A stretch of 64,000 bases of DNA from Unio delphinus (Eukaryota > Mollusca > Bivalvia > Unionida > Unionidae): assembly GCA_029339505.1 (NCBI GenBank), contig JAQISU010000179.1, forward strand, positions 15,810,001 through 15,874,000, read 5' to 3'. The position numbers and the translations under genes are program-made. Positions 32,501-42,509 of this stretch are shown one piece after another. Position 1 is the first letter of the stretch, and every line of letters starts with the position of its first letter. The notes beneath the pieces were generated by a model that saw only the letters and a program-made list of their open reading frames with translations, ran no database searches and was not told the DNA's origin.

Positions 32501-33481
32501 ATGTGCGGTGATCACGGCCAACCACCACCATTTGTCGGTGCATCTCCACATGAATGGCTAAAGGGTTTTGTAGACTATTATGAAGAAATTACCACTGATT
32601 ATAGATCACTTGATGAACAATTACGCGAGTTCAAAGCGCTAATTAGATTACAACCGGATAAAATCCAATGTGAAATAGCGCGTGAAATAATTTCAGAAAC
32701 TCCCATGAATGATTTTTGGAAAACGTGGAGACCAAATGATTTGATAGTAGCAAGTAGAAAAATAGTCAGAGACACACTTCAGATGAAGTTATTTGAATTG
32801 CATAAAGAAAAATTTGCAACGCTTCCAGTACCGTTATGTTATAGACCATCGGATACACGAAAACAGAATATAGAAGTTGATATTCCAGGGAAGAGTGAAA
32901 AACAAATTCTCGTATTAAATGATAATGTACTGGTTTATATCAGCGTCGTTGAAGATGCAATGCGTGCTAATAATTCCCCGTGGACGCTAGGATACGCAGC
33001 GACGATACATTCTTCACAGGGATTGACTATCACAGACACAATTGTTTGGATGGTGGATAATCGCATCGAATGGTCGAAATTAGTCTATCTCGCAGTATAA
33101 AGAGTACGAAAAATAAATCAACTTCGAAGAGTTGTCCTGACAGAGTCAAGCGATGATGAAATCATTGGTGACGATGATGACACTACAATGGATGATGCTA
33201 GCATCATTAATAAAAAACTCTCCGGTTACAAACAACAGGATAAAAAATATAATAGAGAATTTGACATTGATGCTAAATTAATAATTACGCTGAAACAACA
33301 ACAGAATAATCACTGCGCGAATTGCAATTGTATAATGCGTTGGCAGTATTCGGATAAGGATCCTCGCCAATTTACCGTAGACAGAAAGAATAGCTGCATT
33401 GGTCATATTAGAGATAATGTTATGCTGACTTGTCTTGAGTGCAACAGACGCCGGGGTGCCAGCACCCTGGGTGCTAGTTAA
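29576..33481 (+). pseudogene. Polymerase B - SF1 helicase - HNH nuclease fusion, one nonsense codon
   Basis: An open frame of 1174 codons is followed by TAA (33098-33100) and then the same frame to 33481, about 1301 codons in all. Order: four basic N-terminal repeats (residues 17-135), a Cys/His region (SGLNC at 299-301, IIDHNKHTW at 379-387), polymerase motif A (ISIDIAACYPGSF, D539), motif B (RRIIGKFTQGG, K703) and motif C (VATDSIYIH, D799). The SF1 helicase follows with Walker A K884, Walker B D950-E951, GDHGQ at 978-982 and IHSSQG with Q1148. The C-terminal HNH module has CANCNC, TVDRKN and CLECNRR. The stop falls inside helicase motif VI, where copy 1 has a Ser codon, and would remove that motif's end and the HNH module. 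A protein-primed family B enzyme is expected from Polinton homology. Confidence 0.9.
29629..29972 (+). repeat. In-frame tandem repeats at the polymerase N-terminus
   Basis: Four copies of a unit encoding EFKRLLKINPKFN(I/L)DRPKK. The second and third are followed by a linker (RNKINLKRPRDGNMK), giving a 102-bp period; the first has a shorter linker. Nucleotide identity between units is very high, so the expansion is recent. The encoded segment is strongly basic. Confidence 0.85.
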
Positions 33482-34439
33482 GACCATGAGGTGGTAATCG
33501 AGTATCCTCGGGTATCACTTGCAGTTGTTGTCGAGTAAATCCTCGTTGAGGGGCAGTTGAATCCAATTTATAGATTGCTGGTCTACCAGTTGATCGTGTT
33601 ATAGTAGATATCTTGTGTGCAGTAACACTCCAAATAGGATCAGTAGCCCTTTTTGTGCCACCTTCCAGCTCTCCTGGTTTGTATAAATACCTAACAGTGA
33701 CATTACTACCAAGAATGGGCTGAGAAATGCTAGAATCATTTTGTGAAATTCCTTGAATTTCCATTTTAGGTATAGACTTCTTTTTAATCGCGTTGATAGG
33801 TTTCATGTGAATTGTTCTAGTAATCTCGTTATTCAGTGCGGTAATCACAGCTGGTAATCTTTTAACCCATTCACGTGATCGCTTTTCTTGGATGAATTCT
33901 TTTGCGTATTGATATCCAAATAACCGCTCAGCAAGAGTCCGATTAAATCGTTCTACAATTGCCTGATCACGATGTAACGCAGTATGCCCTCGTCTGATGG
34001 TGACATTGTGATGTTTCATCACTGATAAAACAGCGCCCTGAAATTCCTTGCCAGGATGAACTTGTAACAGATTTGGCCAACGCAGAGGACCTCGTCGATA
34101 AATCCTTTCAAATGCAGAAGCAACTTCAGTTGATGATTTTGTTTTCAGCGGCTCTGCTTCTTTGTATCGACTCGCAACATCAACTACAGTTAACGCATAT
34201 TTGTAACCACGATCATGTGGCAAAAATAATATATCAGCTTGATGAACTTCATTAGGGACAGTCACATCAAAATGCGAGTAATTAATTCGTTTAGGCGCTG
34301 GTAGATAAATTTGCCATATCGCCTGTTTGGATAACCAATTAGCCGCAGTAGCCTTTTTCACTTTTGCGGCGTTAGCGAGTTTATTGATTGCAGCGCTACC
34401 CCTCCAGTATCCCCTCGGAGAATAATAAATAGATTCCAT
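33474..34439 (-). CDS. Polinton integrase (rve), catalytic Asp replaced by His
   Basis: The start is taken at MESIYYSPRGYWRG (same as copy 1), 7 bp after the phospholipase stop; the frame extends 7 codons further upstream. The rve core has its first Asp in VHQADILFLPH, but the second position reads LLQVHPGKEF (codon 34056-34058, GAT to CAT) where copy 1 has Asp. The Glu in AIVERFNRTL is present. A chromodomain-like C-terminus ends with GFTRQQLQVIPED. The frame is open throughout, yet loss of one of the three metal-binding acidic residues should abolish strand transfer. The stop overlaps the convergent polymerase stop by 8 bp. Confidence 0.92.
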   Translation of the reverse strand: MESIYYSPRGYWRGSAAINKLANAAKVKKATAANWLSKQAIWQIYLPAPKRINYSHFDVTVPNEVHQADILFLPHDRGYKYALTVVDVASRYKEAEPLKTKSSTEVASAFERIYRRGPLRWPNLLQVHPGKEFQGAVLSVMKHHNVTIRRGHTALHRDQAIVERFNRTLAERLFGYQYAKEFIQEKRSREWVKRLPAVITALNNEITRTIHMKPINAIKKKSIPKMEIQGISQNDSSISQPILGSNVTVRYLYKPGELEGGTKRATDPIWSVTAHKISTITRSTGRPAIYKLDSTAPQRGFTRQQLQVIPEDTRLPPHGLN

Positions 34440-34446
34440 GTTGTTA

Positions 34447-34830
34447 TTAATTACCAGCACCTAACATCAATTTACTTTTCATAGCCGATTTTATCAAAAA
34501 GGAAGCCAATTTTTCTTTGAAAGATTTATCAGGAATGGCATTTAACGCATGAATTAATTTCACATCCGCAAGATGCCTGTGCTGCAAATTACTGCTCTTA
34601 TATGCAACATCATGAGCGTGACACGCCTTATCAATGGCGTTTATCGGATACTCGCCGGATCTGGGTTGATTTTGATCATCAAGTCTGATATCTAATCGTG
34701 TTCCGGGGCCACAGTAGCTATATCCTGGAAGGTGCTTTTCTCCGGGGTGCTTTGCCCATGGGGTTCCAGGGAGTTTTGCCAATTTGGCAGCGATATCACG
34801 CGTTTTACACTTCACACAATATAGATCCAT
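34447..34830 (-). CDS. Parvovirus-type phospholipase A2, zinc ribbon internally deleted
   Basis: 127 aa. Calcium-binding loop YCGPGTRLD (residues 39-47), catalytic HD in IDKACHAHDVAY (H73-D74), and an acidic residue at D89. The N-terminus MDLYCVKCKTRD keeps only the first CxxC of the zinc ribbon seen in copy 1. An in-frame deletion joins it directly to DIAAKLAKLPGTPW, so the frame is open but the zinc site is half lost. By analogy with parvovirus capsid VP1 it could act on endosomal membranes in virion entry; this is inference. It lies between the integrase (same strand) and the divergent ATPase. Confidence 0.87.
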   Translation of the reverse strand: MDLYCVKCKTRDIAAKLAKLPGTPWAKHPGEKHLPGYSYCGPGTRLDIRLDDQNQPRSGEYPINAIDKACHAHDVAYKSSNLQHRHLADVKLIHALNAIPDKSFKEKLASFLIKSAMKSKLMLGAGN

Positions 34831-34847
34831 AATTTATGTATAGAAAC
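34831..34847. promoter_or_regulatory. Divergent intergenic core, copy 2
   Basis: 17 bp between the phospholipase ATG and the preferred ATPase ATG (34848), AT-rich (AATTTATGTATAG). It corresponds to 3612-3629 in copy 1, but the TATATATAA string there is TATGTATAG here. Confidence 0.35.
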
Positions 34848-35507
34848 ATGGATATAATTGATTTTTCAGCGACTAAATCAAGAGAACCGGTTAAGCATCA
34901 TGCATCGCTACCAAACTCTATCCGCGCAATTATTATTGAACCATCTGGATCCGGCAAGACGCAATTGTTGCTCAATTTAATAATGAGATGGATGAAGTGG
35001 GATAAGTTGTATTTAATTGCTCCTAGCGTAGATGATCAACGATGCTATGAAGTGTTAAAGGATTTTAATGAAAACGCTTCAGAAATTAGCGGTGAGAACG
35101 TCGTTGATTTTATAACCGATATTGACGAGGCACCATCAGTAGAAGATCTCGATGGAAGTATCAACAATTTAGTCGTATACGGCGATGTAATGTTAGATAA
35201 ACAAAAAAATCCTGCTAGGATCTTTTCCCGAGGCAGGCATAAAAACACCGACGTGATATATGTCACTCAACGCTACACACAGATTCCAAAAGTGATCAGA
35301 GATAACTGCAATTTATTGTGTGTATTCAACGGAGTTGATACTCATACTCTTAGAAATATTTGGCAGACATGGTGTTCCGATATGGACTTCAATCAATTTA
35401 AAAATTTCTTTAGTAACGCTCAGTCAACCCCGTACAGATTTGTAACAATAAATTTACATGATCCTCGGACACGATATCGTATCGGACTCGATCAAATATT
35501 TGGTTGA
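34848..35507 (+). CDS. A32-type packaging ATPase with both Walker motifs damaged
   Basis: The start is placed at MDIIDFSATK, which matches copy 1; an ATG four codons earlier is also in frame. Aligned with copy 1, the P-loop reads EPSGSGKT (first Gly replaced by Glu) and Walker B reads VVYGDVML (first of two Asp replaced by Gly). The rest of the family signature (QRYTQIPKVIRDNCN; TRYRIGLDQIF) is conserved and the frame is intact. The protein would probably fold but bind or hydrolyse ATP poorly. The last codons lie inside the right terminal repeat. Confidence 0.9.
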   Translation: MDIIDFSATKSREPVKHHASLPNSIRAIIIEPSGSGKTQLLLNLIMRWMKWDKLYLIAPSVDDQRCYEVLKDFNENASEISGENVVDFITDIDEAPSVEDLDGSINNLVVYGDVMLDKQKNPARIFSRGRHKNTDVIYVTQRYTQIPKVIRDNCNLLCVFNGVDTHTLRNIWQTWCSDMDFNQFKNFFSNAQSTPYRFVTINLHDPRTRYRIGLDQIFG

Positions 35508-35778
35508 AATCATTTATTATTTTTTGTTAACCCAGAACTGAAAGTTCCAGCAGCAGAGAGGGTGAACGACAACATAGTTGCGAGCAAAATTTATTAAAAA
35601 ATCGTAAAATCTCCGTTTTTGCAAAAATGGAGACTTTTTTTTTTGGTTAAATGAGATTTTGTTGGAAGCCTTATTTTTTGCTCGAAAACGTAGTCTGTAA
35701 GCCTTATTTTGCTCGAAAACGTTATCTGTAAGCCTTATTTTTGCTCGAAAACGTGGTCTGTTCACCCTCTCTGCTGCT
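35484..35778. repeat. Right inverted terminal repeat of copy 2
   Basis: About 295 bp, the reverse complement of 21222-21514 with few differences. The 230-bp outer unit (35549-35778) is itself bounded by inverted AGCAGCAGAGAGGGTGAAC sequences. It holds the hairpin (CTCC-GTTTTTGCAAAAAT-GGAG) and three 31-bp tandem units. The inner 24 bp are the end of the ATPase coding sequence. Confidence 0.93.
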
Positions 35779-35783
35779 ATAAT
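35779..35783. repeat. Target site duplication, right copy (ATAAT)
   Basis: ATAAT directly after the terminal CTGCTGCT; matches 21217-21221. Confidence 0.75.
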
Positions 35784-37433
35784 CAATAATTTTCAGCTCA
35801 AAAATGTGTGACACTATCCTACTACGTCACATTCAGGAAATGGACAAAAGTTTGTGCATTTTCATATAAGAAGAGAAAAACAATATTAATAAAACCCAAT
35901 CCAGGGCTAAGAGTTTTCTGTCATAAATAGTTAGCAAACTTTCCAAACTTCCTTATGTTTTATTCAAACTTGCATACTTTATAATCAACATAGATATTTT
36001 GATCATATACGTATAAATTGTAACATTTGCATGTCTCTGTTGCATGTCTTTGTAGCACGGAACAAAAGATTACACAAATATTGCTTTAAGGGGTAAACTA
36101 ATTTATTATGTAAAATTTACCTGTTTTCTTTGTATTGTTTTCCATTTTTGAGATAACAAATCCCCAGTTCAAGAAAATATTCCTTACCTTAATTAATGAC
36201 TGGTGGTCTATGATTGAAAAGAAAAGTCATTACCAACGTACAGAATATCTTCTTTGACTTGGACCTAGACAACAGGATACTGAAGTGGGGTGGGAGGACT
36301 GAATTACTAGGCCAACTGCCTCCCTCCTTCCTTCCTTTGTCTCTATGACCATCTCTTCAAGTCAAAGATGGGCAGGAGAGATTTTAAATTTGGGACTGTT
36401 TCTATGGCTTTTCAAGCTGACCTTCTCTAAAATATTTTAGTAGTAGGTCCCATCATCAAATCAGGTGAGTGTGCCTCTTTGTGAATGTCTGGTTAACAAG
36501 CCATGTGCTGCATCCAGAGAGCAATATTTCCGGTCACTCAAATCTTGCAATGCTCTGGATGGTGTGAGACCTTTGAAAAGCATCACCACATTAAGTGGTG
36601 ATACTCGCAATAGATTGTAGCTACCTTACCTCTGCACTAAAAGGCAAGGGCACAGGGCTCAATGAATGAAAGATTTAAGACAGCAGCAAAGCTGAAATTC
36701 ATTGAGCACCATAACATGCATGAATTTGCAATATACTTGAAGGAAAAATAAATTCTGTAAGAAAGCAACAAACTAATGAATCAGACTGGGATAATGTTCT
36801 TTCCAGTTTTGGAGGAAATATTTAGCTTTGACTGGGAGCTTACTAATTTTAGTGTTTTTTCTTTTTTGTTGTAACAAAAGTACAAATGTCTCATAATCTT
36901 GTGAAAAATACAAAAATCATTTAAACTGACTTCAAACAGATGTCTAAATTTGGATAGTAATATGCCCACAACTTAACCAGGCCTGCCCTGAACAAATGAG
37001 TTGCCTTGGACAGATGGACCGACATGTGGAAGAACATACTGATTTATGCAAATAAAGAAAAGTATAGAGCAGTGGGTGCATTCAAATAACAACTGATAGT
37101 CTGAACTTGATGCAATTTTAATAACTCTGTTTGCAGTACTGTTCTCACAGGAACAAAATCATACACATATGCATTGTAACTGACGTACAGTTTTACAATT
37201 ACACTCTTTCCAACTGTATGTAAACAGGTGTACATTACTATCTAACTACTTTTCAAACCAATGTTCTTCCACTTACTGCTTTAGGCAAATCTGTCATAAA
37301 AATTTAGACAAAGAATAGCACAAATATTATGTGTATCATGAAAAGAAATATTTTATAAGGCTCCTTTAAATTTAAACATATAGGAAAAGTTGTATACTCA
37401 AGAAAATGAAGTCTTGTCAAGCATCTGTTTTCA
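35784..37433. other. Downstream flank of the complement-like gene
   Basis: Reading leftward this is the 3' side of the complement-like gene, so at least the right part should be 3' UTR. Several TTTATT strings (AATAAA on the minus strand) exist and I cannot choose a cleavage site. No coding similarity seen. Confidence 0.4.
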
Positions 37434-37545
37434 TTAAACTCCACAACCTTTCTTTCTGTAGATGTAATTCAGGAAACTTGAGACTTTTTGTCTCTTCAGT
37501 CTGACAGAATCATCCCACACAATTGCGGAATCTCTCAAAAGGTAA
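37434..37545 (-). CDS. Complement C3/C4/C5-like gene, last coding exon
   Basis: 112 bp, acceptor CTGTTTTGCAG at the right edge and a TAA stop at 37434-37436. It completes a codon left by the 42829-42964 exon and then encodes 36 residues (starting YLLRDSAIVWDDSVRLKRQK, ending RKKGCGV). The final Cys near the C-terminus fits the end of a C345C domain. Exon phases join exactly across all five exons, which is strong evidence for a real gene. Confidence 0.82.
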
Positions 37546-38439
37546 CTGCAAAACAGAAACATGGTTATTTTTCCTTACAACAATTATGATTTGCAATAGC
37601 TGAGTAAGCTACAGGTGTAAAGCATGATGACGATAGAATAGTATCAGTGTGATACAAGATCATTTTGGAAATGGATGTTTGTAATTTTATGCAAATGAAA
37701 ACAAGAATCAAATAAAGAACATGACTTACTAGAATTAGTGTTCTTTATTAATGTAATGATATAAAAATTTATGCAGAAAATGATACCAAGCCTATTTAAC
37801 TCTTTATCTTCTTCTAATGCATTAATGCAATGCTGAAAGTAGCCTCGTTTTATAACCATTGCATATACAAGTTCTTAACAATACTTTCTCAGGTAGCTCA
37901 ATCAGGTAGCCATGATGATGCTCTTAGGCTTAACCTAAAACAGATGCCAGAAGGCAGGCAGCTTAGCAAAAATACAGCCTCTAGACTGGTAACATGTTCA
38001 GCTAATCAGATACAAGATTACGTAATTAGTATGCATGATATCTCACTCATTATTAAATGCTTCAGAGGCAGTTATGACAGAAGCATATATTTCAAATTTG
38101 TTCAGTTCAGAAATACGGCTTCCAGATTGTTAATACATTCTGTCTTCAGTTGCTGGATCACCTCATTATCATGTTGATGATACAATCCAATATTCCATTT
38201 TAGTAAAATTGAATGAGAAACATGTATTCCAGTTATAAAAAGCAATTAGTTATGGCTTTTGTATGTTTAGCAGCAGGGGCCATAACTGATGTAAGGCCCT
38301 CATGCGAGAATGCTTTCAAACTTGGTAAAATGAACAGCTGAATGGTCTTTCTGAAGAATTAACTTAAAACATTGGTTTACATAATAAGACATGGAAGGTT
38401 GCCATATGGCAATTTATCAGTAATTGTACAAACTTAATG
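37546..38439. other. Intron sequence, no feature recognised
   Basis: Start of the intron between the last two complement-like exons. Two partly similar phrases containing GAAATACGGCTTCCAGA / AAAATACAGCCTCTAGA lie near 37970 and 38110, suggesting a degenerate duplication of about 140 bp. No gene is recognised. Confidence 0.35.
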
Positions 38440-40255
38440 ACCTTATTTAAAGAGGGTAGCACAATTAGCTAAGAACTAATCTACTATGAGGCCTTCATAC
38501 AAATACATTTATTTAGTTTAGCTGCATCTATGAAGCCACTGGATACATTGGGTTTGGAAGAAGGAAACTGAGTGGGCATTTTAATCTGAACTGGAACATT
38601 ATTCCAGAGCACAGTTCCAGAATGTTGGAAACTTTTTAAAAATGATTCTTAATTTGGTTTGGGAATTTTATATTGTTTGGTAGACATGGATCACAGGTAG
38701 GGAGTATTACCAGGTAGCATATAAATGTATAGTGATCGTAAATATTCAGTAGAACGTTTATTTGATATTCAATACATTATGTTGGCTTTTCTCAAACAGA
38801 TTCAGTCTTTAAAAAGTAATATTTTTAACTTACCAGCTAGATTTTCCTTGCTTTCTTTCTGGATTGATATTAGCCCATAATGCTCTTTTTTTGAAGATGT
38901 GCCAGCTTTGCTATGTTTGTATCATTTGAAGTACCCCATACTGTAATACAGTACTCTAAATAGAGTTTTATGCAACTATTATAAAACAGTTTTATGTGCC
39001 TTTCAAGGAGAAAATGTCTTATCCTACTGAGAATCCATAAACCTGAATGGATGTTTTTACTGTTATATTTGATATGTTAAGTCCATGATAGGCTATTATC
39101 TACCAGAACACCAAGTAGTCTATCATGATAGACCACTTTATCCTTCCATGTCAGACATAGTTCATCACTATCAAGAATTTTACTTTTTTTTCCCCATTGA
39201 GAAAAGTAATTTTAGTTTTACAAGTATTTACCACCATGCCATTGCATGTGCACCAGTTGTCCAGTTTGTTTAGGACATTCTGTAAAGAAATTTGGAGTTC
39301 ATGCTTTGTTTTTTTGGATGTCAGAAAATGTTGTATCATCTACATAGAGATCTGTAGATGATATTGAGTCCCTTTGTAAAAGTGATACATAATTAATAAA
39401 TAATATAAATAGTAATTGATCTAGAATTAAGCCTTGTGGTACTGCATAGGTCAGTTTTCATTATTCTGTCTATGATTTTTGCAATTTTCGTACCTCTTAC
39501 GAGTTTGTACATCTGTTCTAAAATGTCTCCTTGGCATTATACTTTTCAATATTGAGGAGCCCATTATTAGAGTCCAATCTTTTCTGGCTTGTGATTTCAT
39601 GTGTTGGACTCTGGTTTGTATTTCAGACACATCACTTGGAGGAAGGATTGCTGAAACTGGTGTTTCAGTTGTGTGAATTAATCGAGCTGATTTTGAGAAA
39701 TTTGTCTGAATACTGGGAAATGCAGTTGTTGATGCAAGCATCAGACTCGTCTGAGCTGAGGTGTACACTTAATGCTATTGTAGATGTGACACATGACTGA
39801 GTTGGTATTGTTGTTTGTAATGCAGGATTACTTTGGGTACAAGTTTTTTTTTGCATGGTCATTTTACATTTTCTCTTGGCTAGTATTGGGATTGTCTGTG
39901 TTGAAGCATCTGATATTGCTGCCATTTGGGAGTCTGTCTGAATTGCTGATTCACATGAGGTTACTTGCTCATTAATCCATCCCTGTGCTGACTTAATAGC
40001 ATGTAACTGCAGTTTTCATTCTTCAATTTGAGCCTCCAAGTTCGTAATTGCTTTTAATGTACACACATGGAAAAATCATTATTCTTTAAGTCATCACTTT
40101 AATGGTCATGATTTATGGGGTGTGTAAATGCCTGACACTCTGGAGGGGTGTTAATATTATTGACTGAGTCCTCTAGGTCCAAGATTTTAGGAACTGTGTC
40201 ATGCTTGGTACAACATATAGCTGCCTTAGCATGGGTGTTCTCATCTGGTCATCAT
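38440..40255 (-). mobile_element. CR1/jockey-like LINE relic with ORF1 and RT pieces
   Basis: Reading leftward: an ORF1-like region (40.25-39.45 kb) with a Cys/His piece, a coiled-coil-like stretch and LIMGSSILKSI, then a junction to a reverse transcriptase (39.44-38.88 kb). The RT shows VPQGLILDQLLFIL, then LYVDDTTFSDI (YxDD motif), then KLFYNSCIKLYLEYCITVWG and a C-terminal LWNNVPVQIK-like block. The 3' end near 38440-38510 (leftward ...GCTACCCTCTTTAAATAA) resembles the LINE end at 58660-58735. Most of the endonuclease and early RT are deleted between 39.44 and 39.46 kb. Confidence 0.75.
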
Positions 40256-40261
40256 GTACAG

Positions 40262-40304
<43 letters not shown>
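40262..40304. repeat. (AAT)n microsatellite, LINE 3' tail
   Basis: About 14 copies of AAT directly at the 3' end of the minus-strand LINE fragment to its right, as expected for the (ATT)n tail of CR1-like elements. Confidence 0.85.
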
Positions 40305-40308
<4 letters not shown>

Positions 40309-40903
40309 GGCTTTGTTTAGCACCTAATCTTTCAAAGCTCTAAGCGCTTTACACCATCAATAATGATATGACTTCACTACAGAACAACAAATGACAAAAA
40401 CAATGAAATTGGAAAACATAGAAACATGCTGAAAATAAATGATACAAAATACAATTAGGTCGCTAAGTTTGTCCCTGAAGTCGAAACAGGTGAGTCTTGA
40501 GAGCACTTTTAAAAGGGACCACTGTGTCTTTGTGTCTAATTTCAATGGGTAATTCGTTCCACGTCGCCGGGCCCTGGTATGCAAACGAACGTTGTCCATA
40601 TGACTTTGTTTTCACCTTGGGAACAATGAGTATAGGATTATCAGAAGAAGAGCGCAAGGATCTAGCTGGTGTATACACATGGGTGAGGCTGGATAGGTAT
40701 GTTGGGCTGGAGTCTGTCATTGAAATATAGCACAGAGAACAAATTTTGTGTTTGATTCTGTATTGAATTGATAGCCAGTTTAGGGTATAGAGCAGTGGTG
40801 AGGTGTGCACTGATAAAGGTACTCTAAAGATGATCCGTGCAGCTGAGTTTTGACCTTTTTGAAGTTTCTGGAGTAAATATTGTGATGAACAAGACAGAAC
40901 CAT
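40305..40903 (-). mobile_element. CR1-like LINE, C-terminal ORF2 fragment and 3' end
   Basis: An open minus-strand stretch (40463-40903) encodes the typical C-terminus of such LINE proteins: LQKLQKGQNSAARIIFR, LLYTLNWLSIQYRIKHKI, TPARSLRSSSDNP, YGQRSFAYQGPATWNELP, PFKSALKTHLFRL. A short 3' UTR follows (AAAGCGCTTAGAGC) and the (ATT)n tail. It is 5'-truncated near 40900, the usual fate of LINE copies. Confidence 0.85.
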
Positions 40904-41439
40904 GATCTAACCATGTGATACAGTTCAGCCCCTGTATGTGTAAGACATATTATTTTATACAATGTAGCCGTCACACAATGTTTTTCTCTTGTGTTCTGTA
41001 GAAAGTACCATTTTGAACACTTGAATTGCATGAAGTCATGCAAGATTCTGAATCCAAAATCTGTTTTACAAACTCAAACTGTTGTGGAACTATATGGCAC
41101 TATTTAATGTTTGACCCTCTGCAATTCTGGCTAAATGTCAGCCATAATAGATAACTCCAAACCATCATCTGTACCATTGTTTTCATTTTCACTCTGAACA
41201 TGACTTTCCTGCTGGATTTCAGTGAAATGAAAAAACAGCTTACCTTGTATACCATCTTTTATTCTTATATTTCCACTTTATATACTCCAAAATCCCATCA
41301 TGCAAGAAATCCCAGTCATGTAAACTGTTTTAAATCCCACAAAATAAATGCAACATTTACATATGTACATATAATAACATGAATAAAATCAACACTCTAA
41401 TTATAAAGTTGAGAGTGGTACCTCTCAAAACAGTCATTA
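40904..41439. other. Intron sequence, no feature recognised
   Basis: Intron of the complement-like gene between a LINE end and a piggyBac relic. No recognisable element. Confidence 0.35.
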
Positions 41440-42509
41440 TTCACACATAAGTGATTTTGGATATTCCAAGATATGCGCACATCTTCATGATGCTGATTTC
41501 ATACCATTTCAGGTCTTGCAGTTGGTCCCCTATTTTCTTGGCAAACTCATTTGGTTCTTTCACAAGCTTTTCTACCATATATTCAGGAAAAAACTTGAGA
41601 ACAAAGTCTTTCTCATTGCTTAGTGGTCCAAGCTCGGTTGTTGAACCAACATAAGAATCAAAATCACAGCAAGGTCATCACTCAATTGTGCAAATGGGAC
41701 TATATCTGCCTCATCATCCGATTAAAAATCACGTGCTTCTGGTGTTGAAATTGGGACTAACATCAATATCTAATCCATTTTCTAACAATGATCCATTAAA
41801 CTTTTCGACACTGCTTACACTGCAACCTTTAAAGTCACTCATATCTGAATCGGAATTCATCTTTGGTTATCTCTATTACACGTGTTTTGTAAAGCGCAGC
41901 AAAGCCTTAACAGTGTGTCTAACCTCTCAGCATTCAAACTTGTATGAGTAAACAGTTCTCTCACTGGTTATGATAATCAAAAATATGTAAACGTTTGTAC
42001 TTTCAACCAATCAACCTTTAGTTAACATAGTAGTCATGTCCGCATTGATGCAACACTGGGGTTTCGAGTACTGCTGAACTTTATGCACATAAGCAGCACT
42101 GGTGTGTCATTGCACACCATTAACACACATAACTGGCTGTTAGGGTTGAGTGTATGTTGGGTCTATTCCCACTCACCCAGGGTCCTCCATTCAGGTCAAT
42201 TGTTACTTAATAGCAACCCCGACCTGACGACCAAAGTAAAATGTACTCCTTGAGTACATAAATGCCTGGGGGAAGCAGCACCATTCTTCCCCCACCCCCA
42301 GGAATAATTAAATATCCAGCTTTGCTGGAAACTTAAAACAGTGCTACATGCCCCTAGTGGGGGATACAGCACTATAATTAAAATTCATTCTCATCAAGCA
42401 ACAATGGGGTAGTAAACTAGGCTTATTGGCACTGCACATATGCATCAGTGGGGTTCAGGAGATATTTACAGGAAATGCTTAGATGGGGCACTTACAGCTA
42501 AAGGGTTAA
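41440..42509 (-). mobile_element. piggyBac-like transposon relic, 5' part
   Basis: Reading leftward from a TTAA at 42506-42509 the end sequence is CCCTTTAGCTG, like piggyBac termini. A repeat region follows (42098-42420), then a degenerate frame from about 41880 with an acidic start (MNSDSDMSDFKGC) and, after stops, LGPLSNEKDFVLKFFPEYMV and LKWYEISIMKMCAYLGI. The last two match the early DDE_Tnp_1_7 region of piggyBac transposases. The catalytic part is absent. The left border is not determined. Confidence 0.6.

Larger units (their letters stand above)
21222..35778. mobile_element. Polinton/Maverick-type element, copy 2 (complete, inactivated)
   Basis: A 14,557-bp element with inverted terminal repeats and flanking ATAAT duplications. 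A leftward cluster at 21.5-29.5 kb holds a long virion-like protein, membrane protein, fibre-like protein, adenain-type protease, core-like protein, double-jelly-roll major capsid protein, small unknown proteins and an HNH endonuclease. The right part holds the polymerase-helicase-HNH gene (+), integrase (-), phospholipase (-) and packaging ATPase (+). The gene set (protease, capsid, ATPase, integrase, polymerase B) is diagnostic of Polintons. Lesions in capsid, polymerase, integrase, ATPase and one small gene indicate a non-functional endogenous copy. It ends about 1.65 kb past the stop codon of the complement-like gene. Confidence 0.95.

Noticed and set aside
35517..35786. 89-codon minus-strand frame in the right terminal repeat
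   Set aside because: Same terminal repeat sequence read through; no protein features.
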